Counted from the stretch's first letter, positions 5,744 through 14,192 are shown. The stretch: DNA of 64,000 nucleotides from Metridium senile (GCA_949775045.1 OX459097.1:19875177-19939176); one strand, 5' to 3'. Numbers and translations: made by a program. The notes: generated by a model from the sequence alone, not told the origin.

Positions 5744-7123
5744 CCTATTCTCAAAGTCTGTAGCACGCCACTCTTTTGCGAGTAAACATATGCCAAGGTG
5801 GTCGCCTCGTGTAGCCCAATAAAGCATCTCATTAAAGTTTGTGGCACCCCAATCCTTCGCGAGCAAACATAAGTCTTTATGTCCATATATTGCAGCCTTA
5901 TAAAGCATATTCTCAAAGTCTGTAGCACCCCACTCTTTTGCGAGTAAACATAAGTCTTTATGTCCACCTTTTGCAGCCCAATAAAGCATCTCATTAAAGT
6001 TTGTGGCACCCCAATCCTTCGCGAGTAAACATAAGTCTTTATGTCCACCTTTTGCAGCCTTATAAAGCATAGCGTTAAAGTTTGTGGCACCCCAATCCTT
6101 CGCGAGCAAACATAAGGCTTTATGTCCACATTGTGTAGCCCAAAAAAGCATCTCATTAAAGTTTGTGGCACCCCAATCCTTCGCGAGCAAACATAAGTCT
6201 TTATGTCCACCTTTTGCAGCCCAATAAAGCATATCGTTAAAGGTTGTGGCACCCCAATCCTTCGCGAGCAAACATAAGGCTTTATGTCCACCTTGTGCAG
6301 CACCCTCAAGCATCCAGTTGAAGTTTGTAGCACCCCAGTCTTTTGCGAGTAAACATAAGTCAAGGTGACCACCTCGTGTAGTCCAATAAAGCATCTCATT
6401 AAAGTTTGTGGCACCCCAATCCTTCGCGAGCAAACATAAGTCTTTATGTCCACCTTTTGCAGCCCCATTAAGCATCATGTTAAAGATTATGGCACCCAAA
6501 TCCTTCGCGAGTAAACATAAATCTTTATGTCCACCTTTTGCAGCCCAATAAAGCATCCAGTTGAAGTTTCTGGCACCCCAGTCCTTCGCGAGCAAACATA
6601 AGTCTTTATGTCCGCCTTTTGCCGCCTGATAAAGCACATCGTTAAAGTTTGTGGCACCCCAATCCTTCGCGAGCAAACATAAGTCTTTATGTCCGCCTCG
6701 TGCAGCCTTACAAAGCATTTCATTAAAGTTTGTAGCACCCCAATCCTTCGCGAGCAAACATAAGTCTTTATGTCCGCCTCGTCCAGCACCCCAAAGCATC
6801 TCCTTAAAGTTTATGGCACCCCAATCCTTCGCGAGCAAACATAAGTCTTTATACCCACCTTTCGCAGCACCCGATAAAACTTTATTAGAGGTTTTCCGAT
6901 TCCAACATTTAGAGTTTTGGTGTATCCACCTCAACAACCCCGCTCGACCTTCAAAAGATAGCTGAGTTAGCGTCAACGTATAGTTTTGTTTTGTAGAGTT
7001 TTTTAAAATGTCATACCAAGACTGTGAAACCATCCCGAGTGAAGGTGAATACTCTGCGGTACTCAAAAGTACCTTCTCAAGTATTTCACAAGGTAATTTA
7101 CTAAAACCGGTGTTAAAACTCAT
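5723..7123 (-). CDS. F-box/ankyrin-repeat protein, type 466
   Basis: First of five full type-466 copies (also 18667, 25616, 38317, 48102) plus a partial one at 63880. The F-box has LPCEIL and SWYDIL, with Tyr at residue 37 where other types have His. It has 14 modules, among them a degenerate one (KDLGAIIFNMML). The tail is DFENRLASTRR, the longest open form of the C-terminus, and its stop codon lies in the loop of the stem-loop 5704-5743. The base after the start region differs from other types (AACC for AAAC before ATG). This gene opens the 12,944-bp unit as defined here. Confidence 0.9.
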   Translation of the reverse strand: MSFNTGFSKLPCEILEKVLLSTAEYSPSLGMVSQSWYDILKNSTKQNYTLTLTQLSFEGRAGLLRWIHQNSKCWNRKTSNKVLSGAAKGGYKDLCLLAKDWGAINFKEMLWGAGRGGHKDLCLLAKDWGATNFNEMLCKAARGGHKDLCLLAKDWGATNFNDVLYQAAKGGHKDLCLLAKDWGARNFNWMLYWAAKGGHKDLCLLAKDLGAIIFNMMLNGAAKGGHKDLCLLAKDWGATNFNEMLYWTTRGGHLDLCLLAKDWGATNFNWMLEGAAQGGHKALCLLAKDWGATTFNDMLYWAAKGGHKDLCLLAKDWGATNFNEMLFWATQCGHKALCLLAKDWGATNFNAMLYKAAKGGHKDLCLLAKDWGATNFNEMLYWAAKGGHKDLCLLAKEWGATDFENMLYKAAIYGHKDLCLLAKDWGATNFNEMLYWATRGDHLGICLLAKEWRATDFENRLASTRR

Positions 7124-7147
7124 AATGGTTCAGTTGTGTGTAATAAA

Positions 7148-7159
7148 CCTTTAATTTAA
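7148..7159 (-). promoter_or_regulatory. Candidate promoter core, type-466 starts
   Basis: Element unchanged; this leader alone has GAACC-ATT-ATG before the start. Copies begin at 20092, 27041, 39742 and 49527. Confidence 0.45.
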
Positions 7160-7174
7160 CGACGAATATCATTT

Positions 7175-7196
7175 TTTTTTGCCGATTGGCAAAAAA
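7175..7196 (-). terminator. Transcript-end hairpin for 7285-8496
   Basis: Perfect nine-pair stem with three spare U before it, loop AAUC. Confidence 0.52.
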
Positions 7197-7237
7197 GTTT
7201 GTACGTTTACTATTACTTTCGGTCTCACAACCATTTC

Positions 7238-7277
7238 CTCGCAAGTACACACAACTTTACCTGCGTGTACTCGCGAG
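7238..7277 (-). repeat. Stem-loop after the stop, type-403 ends
   Basis: 16-base arms with two G-U pairs in minus-strand RNA and an 8-base loop. Lies just beyond the GATRL stop. Copies start at 20182, 27131, 39832 and 49617. Confidence 0.6.
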
Positions 7278-7284
7278 CCTATTC

Positions 7285-8496
7285 TCAAAGTCTTGTAGCA
7301 CCCCAGTCTTTTGCGAGCAAACTTAAGTCTTCATATCCATATATTGCAGCCCAATAAAGCACATCGTTAAAGTTTGTGGCGCCCCAATCCTTCGCGAGCA
7401 AACATAAGTCTTTATGTCCATATATTGCAGCCCAATAAAGCACATCGTTAAAGTTTGTGGCACCCCAATCCTTCGCGAGCAAACATAAGGCTTTATGTCT
7501 ACCTTGCGCAGCCTTATAAAGCATATCGTTAAAGTTTGTGGCACCCCACTCTTTTGCGAGTAAACATAAGTCTTTATGTCCACCTTTTGCAGCACCCTCA
7601 AGCATCCAGTTGAAGTTTCTGGCACCGCAATCCTTCGCGAGCAAACATAAATCTTTATGTCCATATATTGCAGCCCAATAAAGCATAACGTTAAAGTTTG
7701 TGGCACCCCAATCCTTCGCGAGCAAACATAAGTCTTTATGTCCACATATTGCAGCCTGATAAAGCATATTCTCAAAGTCTGTAGCACCCCACTCTTTTGC
7801 GAGTAAACATAAGTCTTTATGTCCACCTTTTGCAGCACCCTCAAGCATCTCATTGAAGTCTGTAGCACCCCAATCCTTCGCGAGTAAACATAAGTCTTTA
7901 TGTCCACCTTTTGCAGCCCAAAAAAGCATATCGTTAAAGTTTGTGGCACCCCAATCCTTTGCGAGCAAACATAAGGCTTTATGTTTGCCTCGTGCAGCAC
8001 CCTCAAGCATCCAGTTGAAGTGTGTGGCACCCCAATCCTTCGCGAGTAAACATAAGTCTTTATGTCCACCTTTTGCGGCCTTATAAAGCATATCGTTAAA
8101 GTTTGTGGCACCCCAATCCTTCGCGAACAAACATAAGTCTTTATGTCCTTCTCGCGCAGCCTGATAAAGCATCTCATTAAAGTTTATGGCACCCCAGTCT
8201 TTTGCAAGCAAACATAAGTCAAGGTGGTCACCTTTTGCAGCACCCGATAAAACTTTATCAGAGGTTCTCCGATTCCAACATTTAGAGTTTTGGTGTATCC
8301 ACAACAACAACTCCATTCGGCCTTCAAAAGATAGCTGGTCCATCGTCAACGCAGAGTTTTGTTTTGTAGAGTTTTTTAAAATGTCATGCCAAGACTGTGA
8401 AACCATCCCGAGTGAAGGTGAATACTCCGCGGTACTCAAAAGTACCTTCTCAAGTATTCCACAAGGTAATTTACTAAAACCGGTGTTAAAACTCAT
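7285..8496 (-). CDS. F-box/ankyrin-repeat protein, type 403
   Basis: First of five type-403 copies (also 20229, 27178, 39879, 49664). The F-box motif reads LPCGILEKVL: Gly replaces the conserved Glu, which may weaken Skp1 binding or simply be tolerated. After it come 12 modules, one with CLFAKDWGA and one with a Cys for Trp (AKDCGARNF). It ends GATRL by the extra-base frameshift. The linker carries NSALTMDQLSF in place of the ITQLSF of most types. It sits between types 466 and 412 in every unit that keeps all three. Confidence 0.9.
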   Translation of the reverse strand: MSFNTGFSKLPCGILEKVLLSTAEYSPSLGMVSQSWHDILKNSTKQNSALTMDQLSFEGRMELLLWIHQNSKCWNRRTSDKVLSGAAKGDHLDLCLLAKDWGAINFNEMLYQAAREGHKDLCLFAKDWGATNFNDMLYKAAKGGHKDLCLLAKDWGATHFNWMLEGAARGKHKALCLLAKDWGATNFNDMLFWAAKGGHKDLCLLAKDWGATDFNEMLEGAAKGGHKDLCLLAKEWGATDFENMLYQAAICGHKDLCLLAKDWGATNFNVMLYWAAIYGHKDLCLLAKDCGARNFNWMLEGAAKGGHKDLCLLAKEWGATNFNDMLYKAAQGRHKALCLLAKDWGATNFNDVLYWAAIYGHKDLCLLAKDWGATNFNDVLYWAAIYGYEDLSLLAKDWGATRL

Positions 8497-8545
8497 AATG
8501 TTTCAGTTGTGTGTAACAAACCTTTAATTTAACGACGAATATCAT

Positions 8546-8567
8546 TTTTTTACCGATTGGCAAAAAA
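8546..8567 (-). terminator. Transcript-end hairpin for 8627-9865
   Basis: Nine-pair stem with one G-U pair, as at 1595. Confidence 0.5.
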
Positions 8568-8626
8568 TTTGTACGTTTACTATTACTTTCTGTCTCACAA
8601 CCATTTCCTCGCAAGTACACACAACT

Positions 8627-9865
8627 TTACCCGCGAGTACACGCGGGTATATTCTCAAAGTCTGTAGCACCCCAGTCTTTTGCGAGCAAACATAAGTCTT
8701 TATATCCATATATTGCAGCCCAATAAAGCATATCGTTAAAGTTTGTGGCGCCCCAATCCTTCGCGAGCAAACATAAGTCTTTATGTCCATATATTGCAGC
8801 CCAATAAAGCGCATCGTTAAAGTTTGTGGCACCCCAATCCTTCGCGAGCAAACATAAGGCTTTATGTCTACCTTGTGCAGCCTGATAAAGCATCATGTTA
8901 AATTTTCTGGCACCCCAGTCCTTCGCGAGCAAACATAAGTCTTTATGTCCATCTTTTGCAGCCCAATAAAGCATATCGTTAAAGTTTGTGGCACCCCAAT
9001 CCTTCGCGAGCAAACATAAGTCTTTATGTCCAAATCTTGCAGCCCAATAAAGCATCTCATTAAAGTTTCTGGCACCCCAGTCCTTCGCGAGCAAACATAA
9101 GTCTTTATGTCCTTCTCGTACAGCCTGATAAAGCATATTCTCAAAGTCTGTAGCACCCCACTCTTTTGCGAGTAAACATAAGTCTTTATGTCCACCTTTT
9201 GCAGCACCCTCAAGCATCTCATCAAAGTCTGTAGCACCCCAGTCTTTTGCGAGCAAACATAAGTCTTTATGTCCACATATTGCAGCCCAATAAAGCATAT
9301 CGTTAAAGTTTGTGGCACCCCAATCCTTCGCGAGCAAACATAAGGCTTTATGTTTGCCTCGTGTAGCACCCTCAAGCATCCAGTTGAAGTTTGTGGCACC
9401 CCAATCCTTCGCGAGCAAACATAAGTCTTTATGTCCACCTTTTGCAGCCTGATGAAGCATCTCATCAAAGTTTGTGGCATCCCAATCCTTCGCGAGCAAA
9501 CATAAGGCTTTATGTCCACCTTGTGCGGCCTGATGAAGCATCTCATCAAAGTTTATGGCACCCCAGTCTTTTGCAAGCAAACATAAGTCAAGGTGGTCAC
9601 CTTTTGCAGCACCCGATAAAACTTTATTAAAGGTTTTCCGATTCCAACATTCAGAGTTTTGGCGTATCCACAACAACAACCCCATTCGACCTTCAAAAGA
9701 TAGCTGAGTTAGCGTCAACGCGGAGTTTTGTTTTGCAGAGTTTTTTAAAATGTCATGCCAAGACTGTGAAACCATCCTGAGTGAAGGTGAATACTCTGCG
9801 GTACTCAAAAGTACCTTCTCAAGTATTTCACAAGGTAATTTACTAAAACCGGTGTTAAAACTCAT
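8627..9865 (-). CDS. F-box/ankyrin-repeat protein, type 412
   Basis: Protein-identical to the copy at 1676-2914: canonical F-box with Gly at residue 6, 12 modules, DFENIPACTRG tail from the inverted palindrome at 8628-8649. Its left neighbour is type 403 and its right neighbour an intact type 424, the order of the complete unit. The inter-copy distance to 1676 is 6,951 bp, which reflects the shortened first unit. Confidence 0.9.
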   Translation of the reverse strand: MSFNTGFSKLPCEILEKVLLSTAEYSPSLRMVSQSWHDILKNSAKQNSALTLTQLSFEGRMGLLLWIRQNSECWNRKTFNKVLSGAAKGDHLDLCLLAKDWGAINFDEMLHQAAQGGHKALCLLAKDWDATNFDEMLHQAAKGGHKDLCLLAKDWGATNFNWMLEGATRGKHKALCLLAKDWGATNFNDMLYWAAICGHKDLCLLAKDWGATDFDEMLEGAAKGGHKDLCLLAKEWGATDFENMLYQAVREGHKDLCLLAKDWGARNFNEMLYWAARFGHKDLCLLAKDWGATNFNDMLYWAAKDGHKDLCLLAKDWGARKFNMMLYQAAQGRHKALCLLAKDWGATNFNDALYWAAIYGHKDLCLLAKDWGATNFNDMLYWAAIYGYKDLCLLAKDWGATDFENIPACTRG

Positions 9866-9914
9866 AATGTTTCAGTTGGGTGTAACAAACCTTTAATTTA
9901 ACGACGAATATCAT

Positions 9915-9938
9915 TTTTTTTACCGATTGGCAAAAAAA
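9915..9938 (-). terminator. Transcript-end hairpin for 10130-11404
   Basis: Ten-pair stem with one G-U pair, beyond the abandoned type-424 tail. Confidence 0.5.
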
Positions 9939-10003
9939 GTTTGTACGTTTACTATTACTTTCGGTCTCACAACCATTTCCTCGCAAGTACACACAACTTT
10001 ACA

Positions 10004-10129
10004 TTACCTGTGTGTACTCGCGAGTCTATTCTCAAAGTCTGTAGCACCCCAGTCTTTTGCGAGCAAACATAAGTCTTTATATCCATATATTGCAGCCCAA
10101 TAAAGCATATCGTTAAAGTTTGTGGCACC
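10004..10129 (-). other. Abandoned 3' coding tail of type 424
   Basis: The 41 codons and stop beyond the TGA at 10130-10132 stay in frame, with no further stop. They are the exact sequence used as C-terminus by the repaired gene at 29897-31054. Confidence 0.78.
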
Positions 10130-11404
10130 TCAATTCTTCGCGAGCAAACATAAGTCTTTATGTCCATATATTGCAGCCCAATAAAGCACATCGTTAAAGT
10201 TTGTGGCACCCCAGTCCATCGCGAGCAAACATAAGTCTTTATGTCCACATATTGCAGCCCAATAAAGCACATCGTTAAAGTTTGTGGCACCCCAATCCTT
10301 CGCGAGCAAACATAAGGCTTTATGTCCACCTTGTGCAGCCTTATAAAGCATATCGTTAAAGTTTGTGGCACCCCAGTCCTTCGCGAGCAAACATAAGTCT
10401 TTATGTCCACCTTTTGCAGCCCAATAAAGCATATCGTTAAAGTTTGTGACACCCCAATCCTTCGCGAGCAAACATAAGTCTTTATATCCACCTTTTGCAG
10501 CCCAATAAAGCATCTCATTAAAGTTTGTGGCACCCCAATCCTTCGCGAGCAAACATAAGTCTTTATGTCCTCCTTTTGCAGCCCAATAAAGCATCTCATT
10601 AAAGTTTGCGGCACCCCAATCCTTCGCGAGCAAACATAAGTCTTTATGTCCACCTTTTGCAGCACCCTCAAGCATCTCATCAAAGTCTGTAGCACCCCAA
10701 TCCTTCGCGAGCAAACATAAGTCTTTATGGCCACCGTTTGCAGCGCCATCAAGCATCTCATTAAAGTTTGTGACACCCCAATCCTTCGCGAGCAAACATA
10801 AGTCTTTATGTCCACCGCTAGCAGCCTGAAAAAGCATCGCATCAAAGTCTGTAGCACCCCAATCCTTCGCGAGCAAACATAAGTCTTTATGTCCGCCTCG
10901 TGCAGCACCCTCAAATATCAAATTGAAGTTTGTTGCACCCCAATCCTTCGCGAGCAAACATAAGTCTTTATGTCCACCTTTTGCAGCCTTATAAAGCATC
11001 TCATCAAAGTCTGTAGCACCCCAATCCTTCGCGAGCAAACATAAGTCTTTATGCCCAAATCTTGCAGCCTTATAAAGCATCTCATTAAAGTTTATGACAC
11101 CCCAATCCTTCGCGAGCAAACATAAGTCTTTATGGCCACCTTTTACAGCACCCCACAAAACTTTATTAGAGGTTTTCCGATTCCAACATTTAGAGTTTTG
11201 GTGTATCCACCTCAACAACTCCGTTCGACCTTCAAAAGATAGCTGAGTTATCGTCAACGCGGAGTTTTGTTTTGCAGAGTTTTTTAAAATGTCATGCCAA
11301 GACTGTGAAACCATCCCGAGTGAAGGTGAATACTCTGCGGTACTCAAAAGTACCTTCTCAAGTATTTCACAAGGTAATTTACTAAAACCGGTGTTAAAAC
11401 TCAT
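10130..11404 (-). CDS. F-box/ankyrin-repeat protein, type 424, ended by a nonsense codon in the last module
   Basis: Canonical F-box, then 13 modules, the last stopping after CLLAKN. At 10130-10132 the invariant Trp codon of the module is TGA, and the Asp before it is Asn. The frame stays open for 41 more codons at 10004-10129, ending in a normal DFENRLASTHR tail, so the protein is C-terminally shortened by about 42 residues. One module has AMDWGA. The same stop is present at 3179, 23074 and 42724. The variant at 29897-31054 has lost it by a 243-bp deletion. Whether the short form is fully functional is unknown; ankyrin stacks often tolerate loss of an end module. Confidence 0.87.
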   Translation of the reverse strand: MSFNTGFSKLPCEILEKVLLSTAEYSPSLGMVSQSWHDILKNSAKQNSALTITQLSFEGRTELLRWIHQNSKCWNRKTSNKVLWGAVKGGHKDLCLLAKDWGVINFNEMLYKAARFGHKDLCLLAKDWGATDFDEMLYKAAKGGHKDLCLLAKDWGATNFNLIFEGAARGGHKDLCLLAKDWGATDFDAMLFQAASGGHKDLCLLAKDWGVTNFNEMLDGAANGGHKDLCLLAKDWGATDFDEMLEGAAKGGHKDLCLLAKDWGAANFNEMLYWAAKGGHKDLCLLAKDWGATNFNEMLYWAAKGGYKDLCLLAKDWGVTNFNDMLYWAAKGGHKDLCLLAKDWGATNFNDMLYKAAQGGHKALCLLAKDWGATNFNDVLYWAAICGHKDLCLLAMDWGATNFNDVLYWAAIYGHKDLCLLAKN

Positions 11405-11428
11405 AATGTTTCAGTTGTGTGTAACAAA

Positions 11429-11440
11429 CCTTTAATTTAA
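11429..11440 (-). promoter_or_regulatory. Candidate promoter core, type-424 starts
   Basis: Element unchanged, leader as for type 403. Copies begin at 31079, 44023, 52674 and 56642, including upstream of the fused genes that keep a 424 N-terminus. Confidence 0.45.
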
Positions 11441-11452
11441 CGACGAATATCA

Positions 11453-11477
11453 TTTTTTTAACCGATTGGAAAAAAAA
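11453..11477 (-). terminator. Weak transcript-end hairpin for 11566-12453
   Basis: Only CC/GG pairs remain in the core; two U-U positions separate them from the U/A arms, so this is the weakest form. Confidence 0.38.
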
Positions 11478-11518
11478 GTTTGGGCGTTTACTATTACTTT
11501 CGGTCTCACAACCATTTC

Positions 11519-11558
11519 CTCGCGAGTACACGCAACTTTACCTGCGTGTACTCGCGAG
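11519..11558 (-). repeat. Perfect 16-bp inverted repeat after type-295 ends
   Basis: CTCGCGAGTACACGCA and its exact complement flank an 8-base loop. It is the only type in which the arms match at DNA level without G-U pairs. Copies start at 31169, 44113, 52764 and 56732. Confidence 0.75.
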
Positions 11559-11565
11559 CCTATTC

Positions 11566-12453
11566 TCAAAGTCTTGTAGCACCCCACTCTTTTGCGAGTA
11601 AACATATGTCAAGGTGGTCACCTCGTGTAGCACCATCAAGCATCTCATTAAAGTTTCTGGCACCCCAATCCTTCGCGAGCAAACATACATCTTTATGTCC
11701 ATATATTGCAGCCCAATAAAGCATATCGTTAAAGCCTGTAGCACCCCAATCCTTCGCGAGCAAACATAAGTCTTTATGTCCGCCGCACGCAGCCCAATAA
11801 AGCATCCCATTAAAGTTTCTTGCACCCCAATCCTTCGCGAGAACGCACACGGCTTTATGTCCTTCTCGTGCAGCCCAATAAAGCATCTCATTAAAGCGTG
11901 TGGCACCCCAATCCTTCGCGAGCAAACATAAGCCAAGGTGTCCACCTTGTGCAGCCTGATAAAGCATCATGTTAAAGTTTCTGGCACCCCAGTACTTCGC
12001 GAGCAAACATAAGTCTTTATGTCCACCGTTTGCAGCCTGATAAAGCATAGTCCCCCAGTTTGTGGCACCCCAATCCTTCGCGAGCAAACATAAGGCTTTA
12101 TGTCCACATCGTGCAGCACTCTCAAGCATCCAGTTGAAGTTTCTGGCGCCCCAGTCCTTCGCGAGCAAACATAAGTCTTTATGTCCACCTTCTGTAGCAC
12201 CCCACAAAACTTTATGAGAGGTTTTCCGATTCCAACATTTAGAGTTTTGGTGTATCCACCTCAACAACTCCGCTCGACCTTCAAAAGTTAGCTGAGTTAT
12301 CGTCAACGCAGAGTTTTGTTTTGTAGAGTTTTTTAAAATGTCATGCCAAGACTGTGAAACCATCCTGAGTGAAGGTGAATACTCTGCGGTACTCAAAAGT
12401 ACCTTCTCAAGTATTTCACAAGGTAATTTACTAAAACCGGTGTTAAAACTCAT
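11566..12453 (-). CDS. F-box/ankyrin-repeat protein, type 295
   Basis: First of five identical type-295 copies (also 31216, 44160, 52811, 56779). It has a canonical F-box and only eight modules. One module is unusual: NWGTML replaces FN-ML, placing Trp-Gly where Phe-Asn is otherwise almost invariant, and the next has AKYWGA. Another carries the AVCVLAK variant of helix 2. It ends GATRL by the extra-base frameshift. The stem-loop behind it is the only perfect one of its kind (16 bp, 11519-11558), but its downstream U/A hairpin is the weakest of the ten types. Confidence 0.9.
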   Translation of the reverse strand: MSFNTGFSKLPCEILEKVLLSTAEYSPSLRMVSQSWHDILKNSTKQNSALTITQLTFEGRAELLRWIHQNSKCWNRKTSHKVLWGATEGGHKDLCLLAKDWGARNFNWMLESAARCGHKALCLLAKDWGATNWGTMLYQAANGGHKDLCLLAKYWGARNFNMMLYQAAQGGHLGLCLLAKDWGATRFNEMLYWAAREGHKAVCVLAKDWGARNFNGMLYWAACGGHKDLCLLAKDWGATGFNDMLYWAAIYGHKDVCLLAKDWGARNFNEMLDGATRGDHLDICLLAKEWGATRL

Positions 12454-12477
12454 AATGTTTCAGTTGTGTGTTGCAAA

Positions 12478-12489
12478 CCTTTAATTTAA
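12478..12489 (-). promoter_or_regulatory. Candidate promoter core, type-295 starts
   Basis: The 12 bases are kept but the flanks differ most here: CGTCC for CGTCG upstream and TGCAAC for TTACAC downstream. Copies begin at 32128, 45072, 53723 and 57691. Confidence 0.42.
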
Positions 12490-12500
12490 GGACGAGTATC

Positions 12501-12524
12501 ATTTTTTGCCGATTGGCAAAAAAT
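12501..12524 (-). terminator. Transcript-end hairpin for 12610-14076
   Basis: Perfect ten-pair stem including an outer A/T pair, loop AAUC. Confidence 0.52.
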
Positions 12525-12562
12525 TGCGCGTTTACTATTACTTTCGGTCTCGCAACCATTTC

Positions 12563-12602
12563 CTCGCAAGTACACACAACTTTACCTGCGTGTACTCGCG
12601 AG
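12563..12602 (-). repeat. Stem-loop after the stop, type-488 ends
   Basis: 16-base arms with two G-U pairs in minus-strand RNA, 8-base loop, directly beyond the 13-bp duplication. Copies start at 32213, 45157, 53808 and 57776. Confidence 0.6.
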
Positions 12603-12604
12603 CC

Positions 12605-12630
12605 TATTCTCAAAGTCTATTCTCAAAGTC
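12605..12630 (-). repeat. 13-bp tandem duplication at the 3' end of type 488
   Basis: tattctcaaagtc occurs twice in a row. The extra 13 bases shift the frame and end the protein at DFENRL. Also at 32255, 45199, 53850 and 57818. Confidence 0.85.
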
Positions 12631-14076
12631 TATAGCACCCCAGTCTTTTGCAAGCAAACATAAATCTTTATGTCCACCATTTGCAGCCCAACAAAGCATC
12701 TCATTAAAGTTTGTGGCACCCCAATCCTTCGCGAGCAAGCATAAGTCTTTATGGCCACCGTACGCAGCCCAATAAAGCATATCGTTAAAGTTTGTGGCAC
12801 CCCAATCCTTCGCGAGAACGCACACGGTTTTATGTCCTTCTCGTACAGCCTCATAAAGCATCCAGTTGAAGTCTCCGGCACCCCAATCCTTCGCGAGCAA
12901 GCATAAGTCTTTATGGCCACCGTACGCAGCCCAATAAAGCATCTCATTAAAGTCTGTGGCACCCCAATCCTTCGCGAGCAAACATAAGTCTTTATGTCCA
13001 CCTTTTGCAGCCTTATAAAGCATCTCATTAAAGTCTGTGGCACCCCAATCCTTCGCGAGCAAACATAAGTCTTTATGTCCACCTTTTGCAGCCTTATAAA
13101 GTATAGCGTTAAAGTTTGTGGCACCCCACTCCTTCGCGAGCAAACATAAGTCTTTATGTCCACCTTTTGCAGCATCCTCAAGCATCTCATTAAAGTTTGT
13201 GGCACCCCAATCCTTCGCGAGCAAACATAAGTTTTTATGTCCACCTTTTGCAGCCTGATAAAGCATCCAGTTGAAGTTTCTGGCACCCCAATCCTTCGCG
13301 AGCAAACATAAGTCTTTATGTCCATATCTTGCAGCCTTATAAAGTATATCGTTAAAGTTTGTGGCACCCCAATCCTTCGCGAGCAAACATAAGTCTTTAT
13401 GTCCACCTTTTGCAGCCTTATAAAGCATCCAGTTGAAGTTTGTGACACCCCACTCCTTCGCGAGCAAACATAAGTCTTTATGTCCACCCCGTGCAGCACC
13501 CTCAAGCATCCGGTTGAAGTTTGTTGCACCCCAGTCTTTTGCAAGCAAACATAAGTCAAGGTGGCCGCCTTTCGCGGCCTGATAAAGCATCTCATTAAAG
13601 TTTCTGGCACCCCAATCCTTCGCGGGCAAACATAAGTCTTTATGTCCGCCTTTTGCAGCCTGATAAAGCATATTATTAAAGTTTCTGGCACCCCAATCCT
13701 TCGCGAGTAAACATAAGTCTTTATGTCCTTCTCGTGCAGCCTCATAAAGCATCTCATTAAAGTTTGTGACACCCCAATCCTTCGCGAGCAAACATAAGTT
13801 TTTATGCCCACCTTTTGCAGCACCCGATAAAACTTTATTAGAGGTTTTCCGATTCCAACATTTAGAGTTTTGGTGTATCCACCTCAACAATCCCGTTCGA
13901 CCTTCAAAAGATATCTGGGTTATCGTCAACGCAGAGTTTTGTTTTGTAGAGTTTTTTAAAATGTCATGCCAAGACTGTGAAACCATCCCGAGTGAAGGTG
14001 AATACTCTGCGGTACTCAAAAGTACCTTCTCAAGTGTTTCACAAGGTAATTTACTAAAACTGGTGTTAAAACTCAT
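12610..14076 (-). CDS. F-box/ankyrin-repeat protein, type 488
   Basis: First of five identical type-488 copies (also 32260, 45204, 53855, 57823). The F-box reads LPCETLEKVL, Thr replacing the usual Ile. It has 15 modules, the most of any non-fused type; one has CLPAKDWGA (Pro in helix 2) and one AGDFNWML. A 13-base tandem duplication at 12605-12630 shifts the frame so the protein ends DFENRL instead of running on to LASTR. That is a different cause of tail loss from the extra base in types 403, 349, 295 and 350. Confidence 0.9.
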   Translation of the reverse strand: MSFNTSFSKLPCETLEKVLLSTAEYSPSLGMVSQSWHDILKNSTKQNSALTITQISFEGRTGLLRWIHQNSKCWNRKTSNKVLSGAAKGGHKNLCLLAKDWGVTNFNEMLYEAAREGHKDLCLLAKDWGARNFNNMLYQAAKGGHKDLCLPAKDWGARNFNEMLYQAAKGGHLDLCLLAKDWGATNFNRMLEGAARGGHKDLCLLAKEWGVTNFNWMLYKAAKGGHKDLCLLAKDWGATNFNDILYKAARYGHKDLCLLAKDWGARNFNWMLYQAAKGGHKNLCLLAKDWGATNFNEMLEDAAKGGHKDLCLLAKEWGATNFNAILYKAAKGGHKDLCLLAKDWGATDFNEMLYKAAKGGHKDLCLLAKDWGATDFNEMLYWAAYGGHKDLCLLAKDWGAGDFNWMLYEAVREGHKTVCVLAKDWGATNFNDMLYWAAYGGHKDLCLLAKDWGATNFNEMLCWAANGGHKDLCLLAKDWGAIDFENRL

Positions 14077-14100
14077 AATGTTTCAGTTGTGTGTAATAAA

Positions 14101-14112
14101 CCTTTAATTTAA
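14101..14112 (-). promoter_or_regulatory. Candidate promoter core, type-488 starts
   Basis: Element and leader are the same as for type 350. Copies begin at 33751, 46695, 55346 and 59314. Confidence 0.45.
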
Positions 14113-14124
14113 CGACGAATATCA

Positions 14125-14148
14125 TTTTTTTACCGATTGCCAAAAAAA
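14125..14148 (-). terminator. Imperfect transcript-end hairpin for 14212-14805
   Basis: GGC replaces GCC, so one core pair is a G-G mismatch; seven U/A pairs remain. Confidence 0.42.
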
Positions 14149-14192
14149 AAAGTTTGGGCGTTTACTATTTCTTTCGGTCTCACAACCATTTC

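Noticed and set aside
5723..7123. CRISPR-like array because of the regular 81-bp direct repeats
   Set aside because: There is no spacer/repeat alternation; the whole period is coding and similar throughout, and no cas gene is present.
11519..11558. Bacterial rho-independent terminators
   Set aside because: The GC-rich stem is not followed by a U tract on the sense strand, and the F-box content and leaders point to a eukaryotic or viral context.
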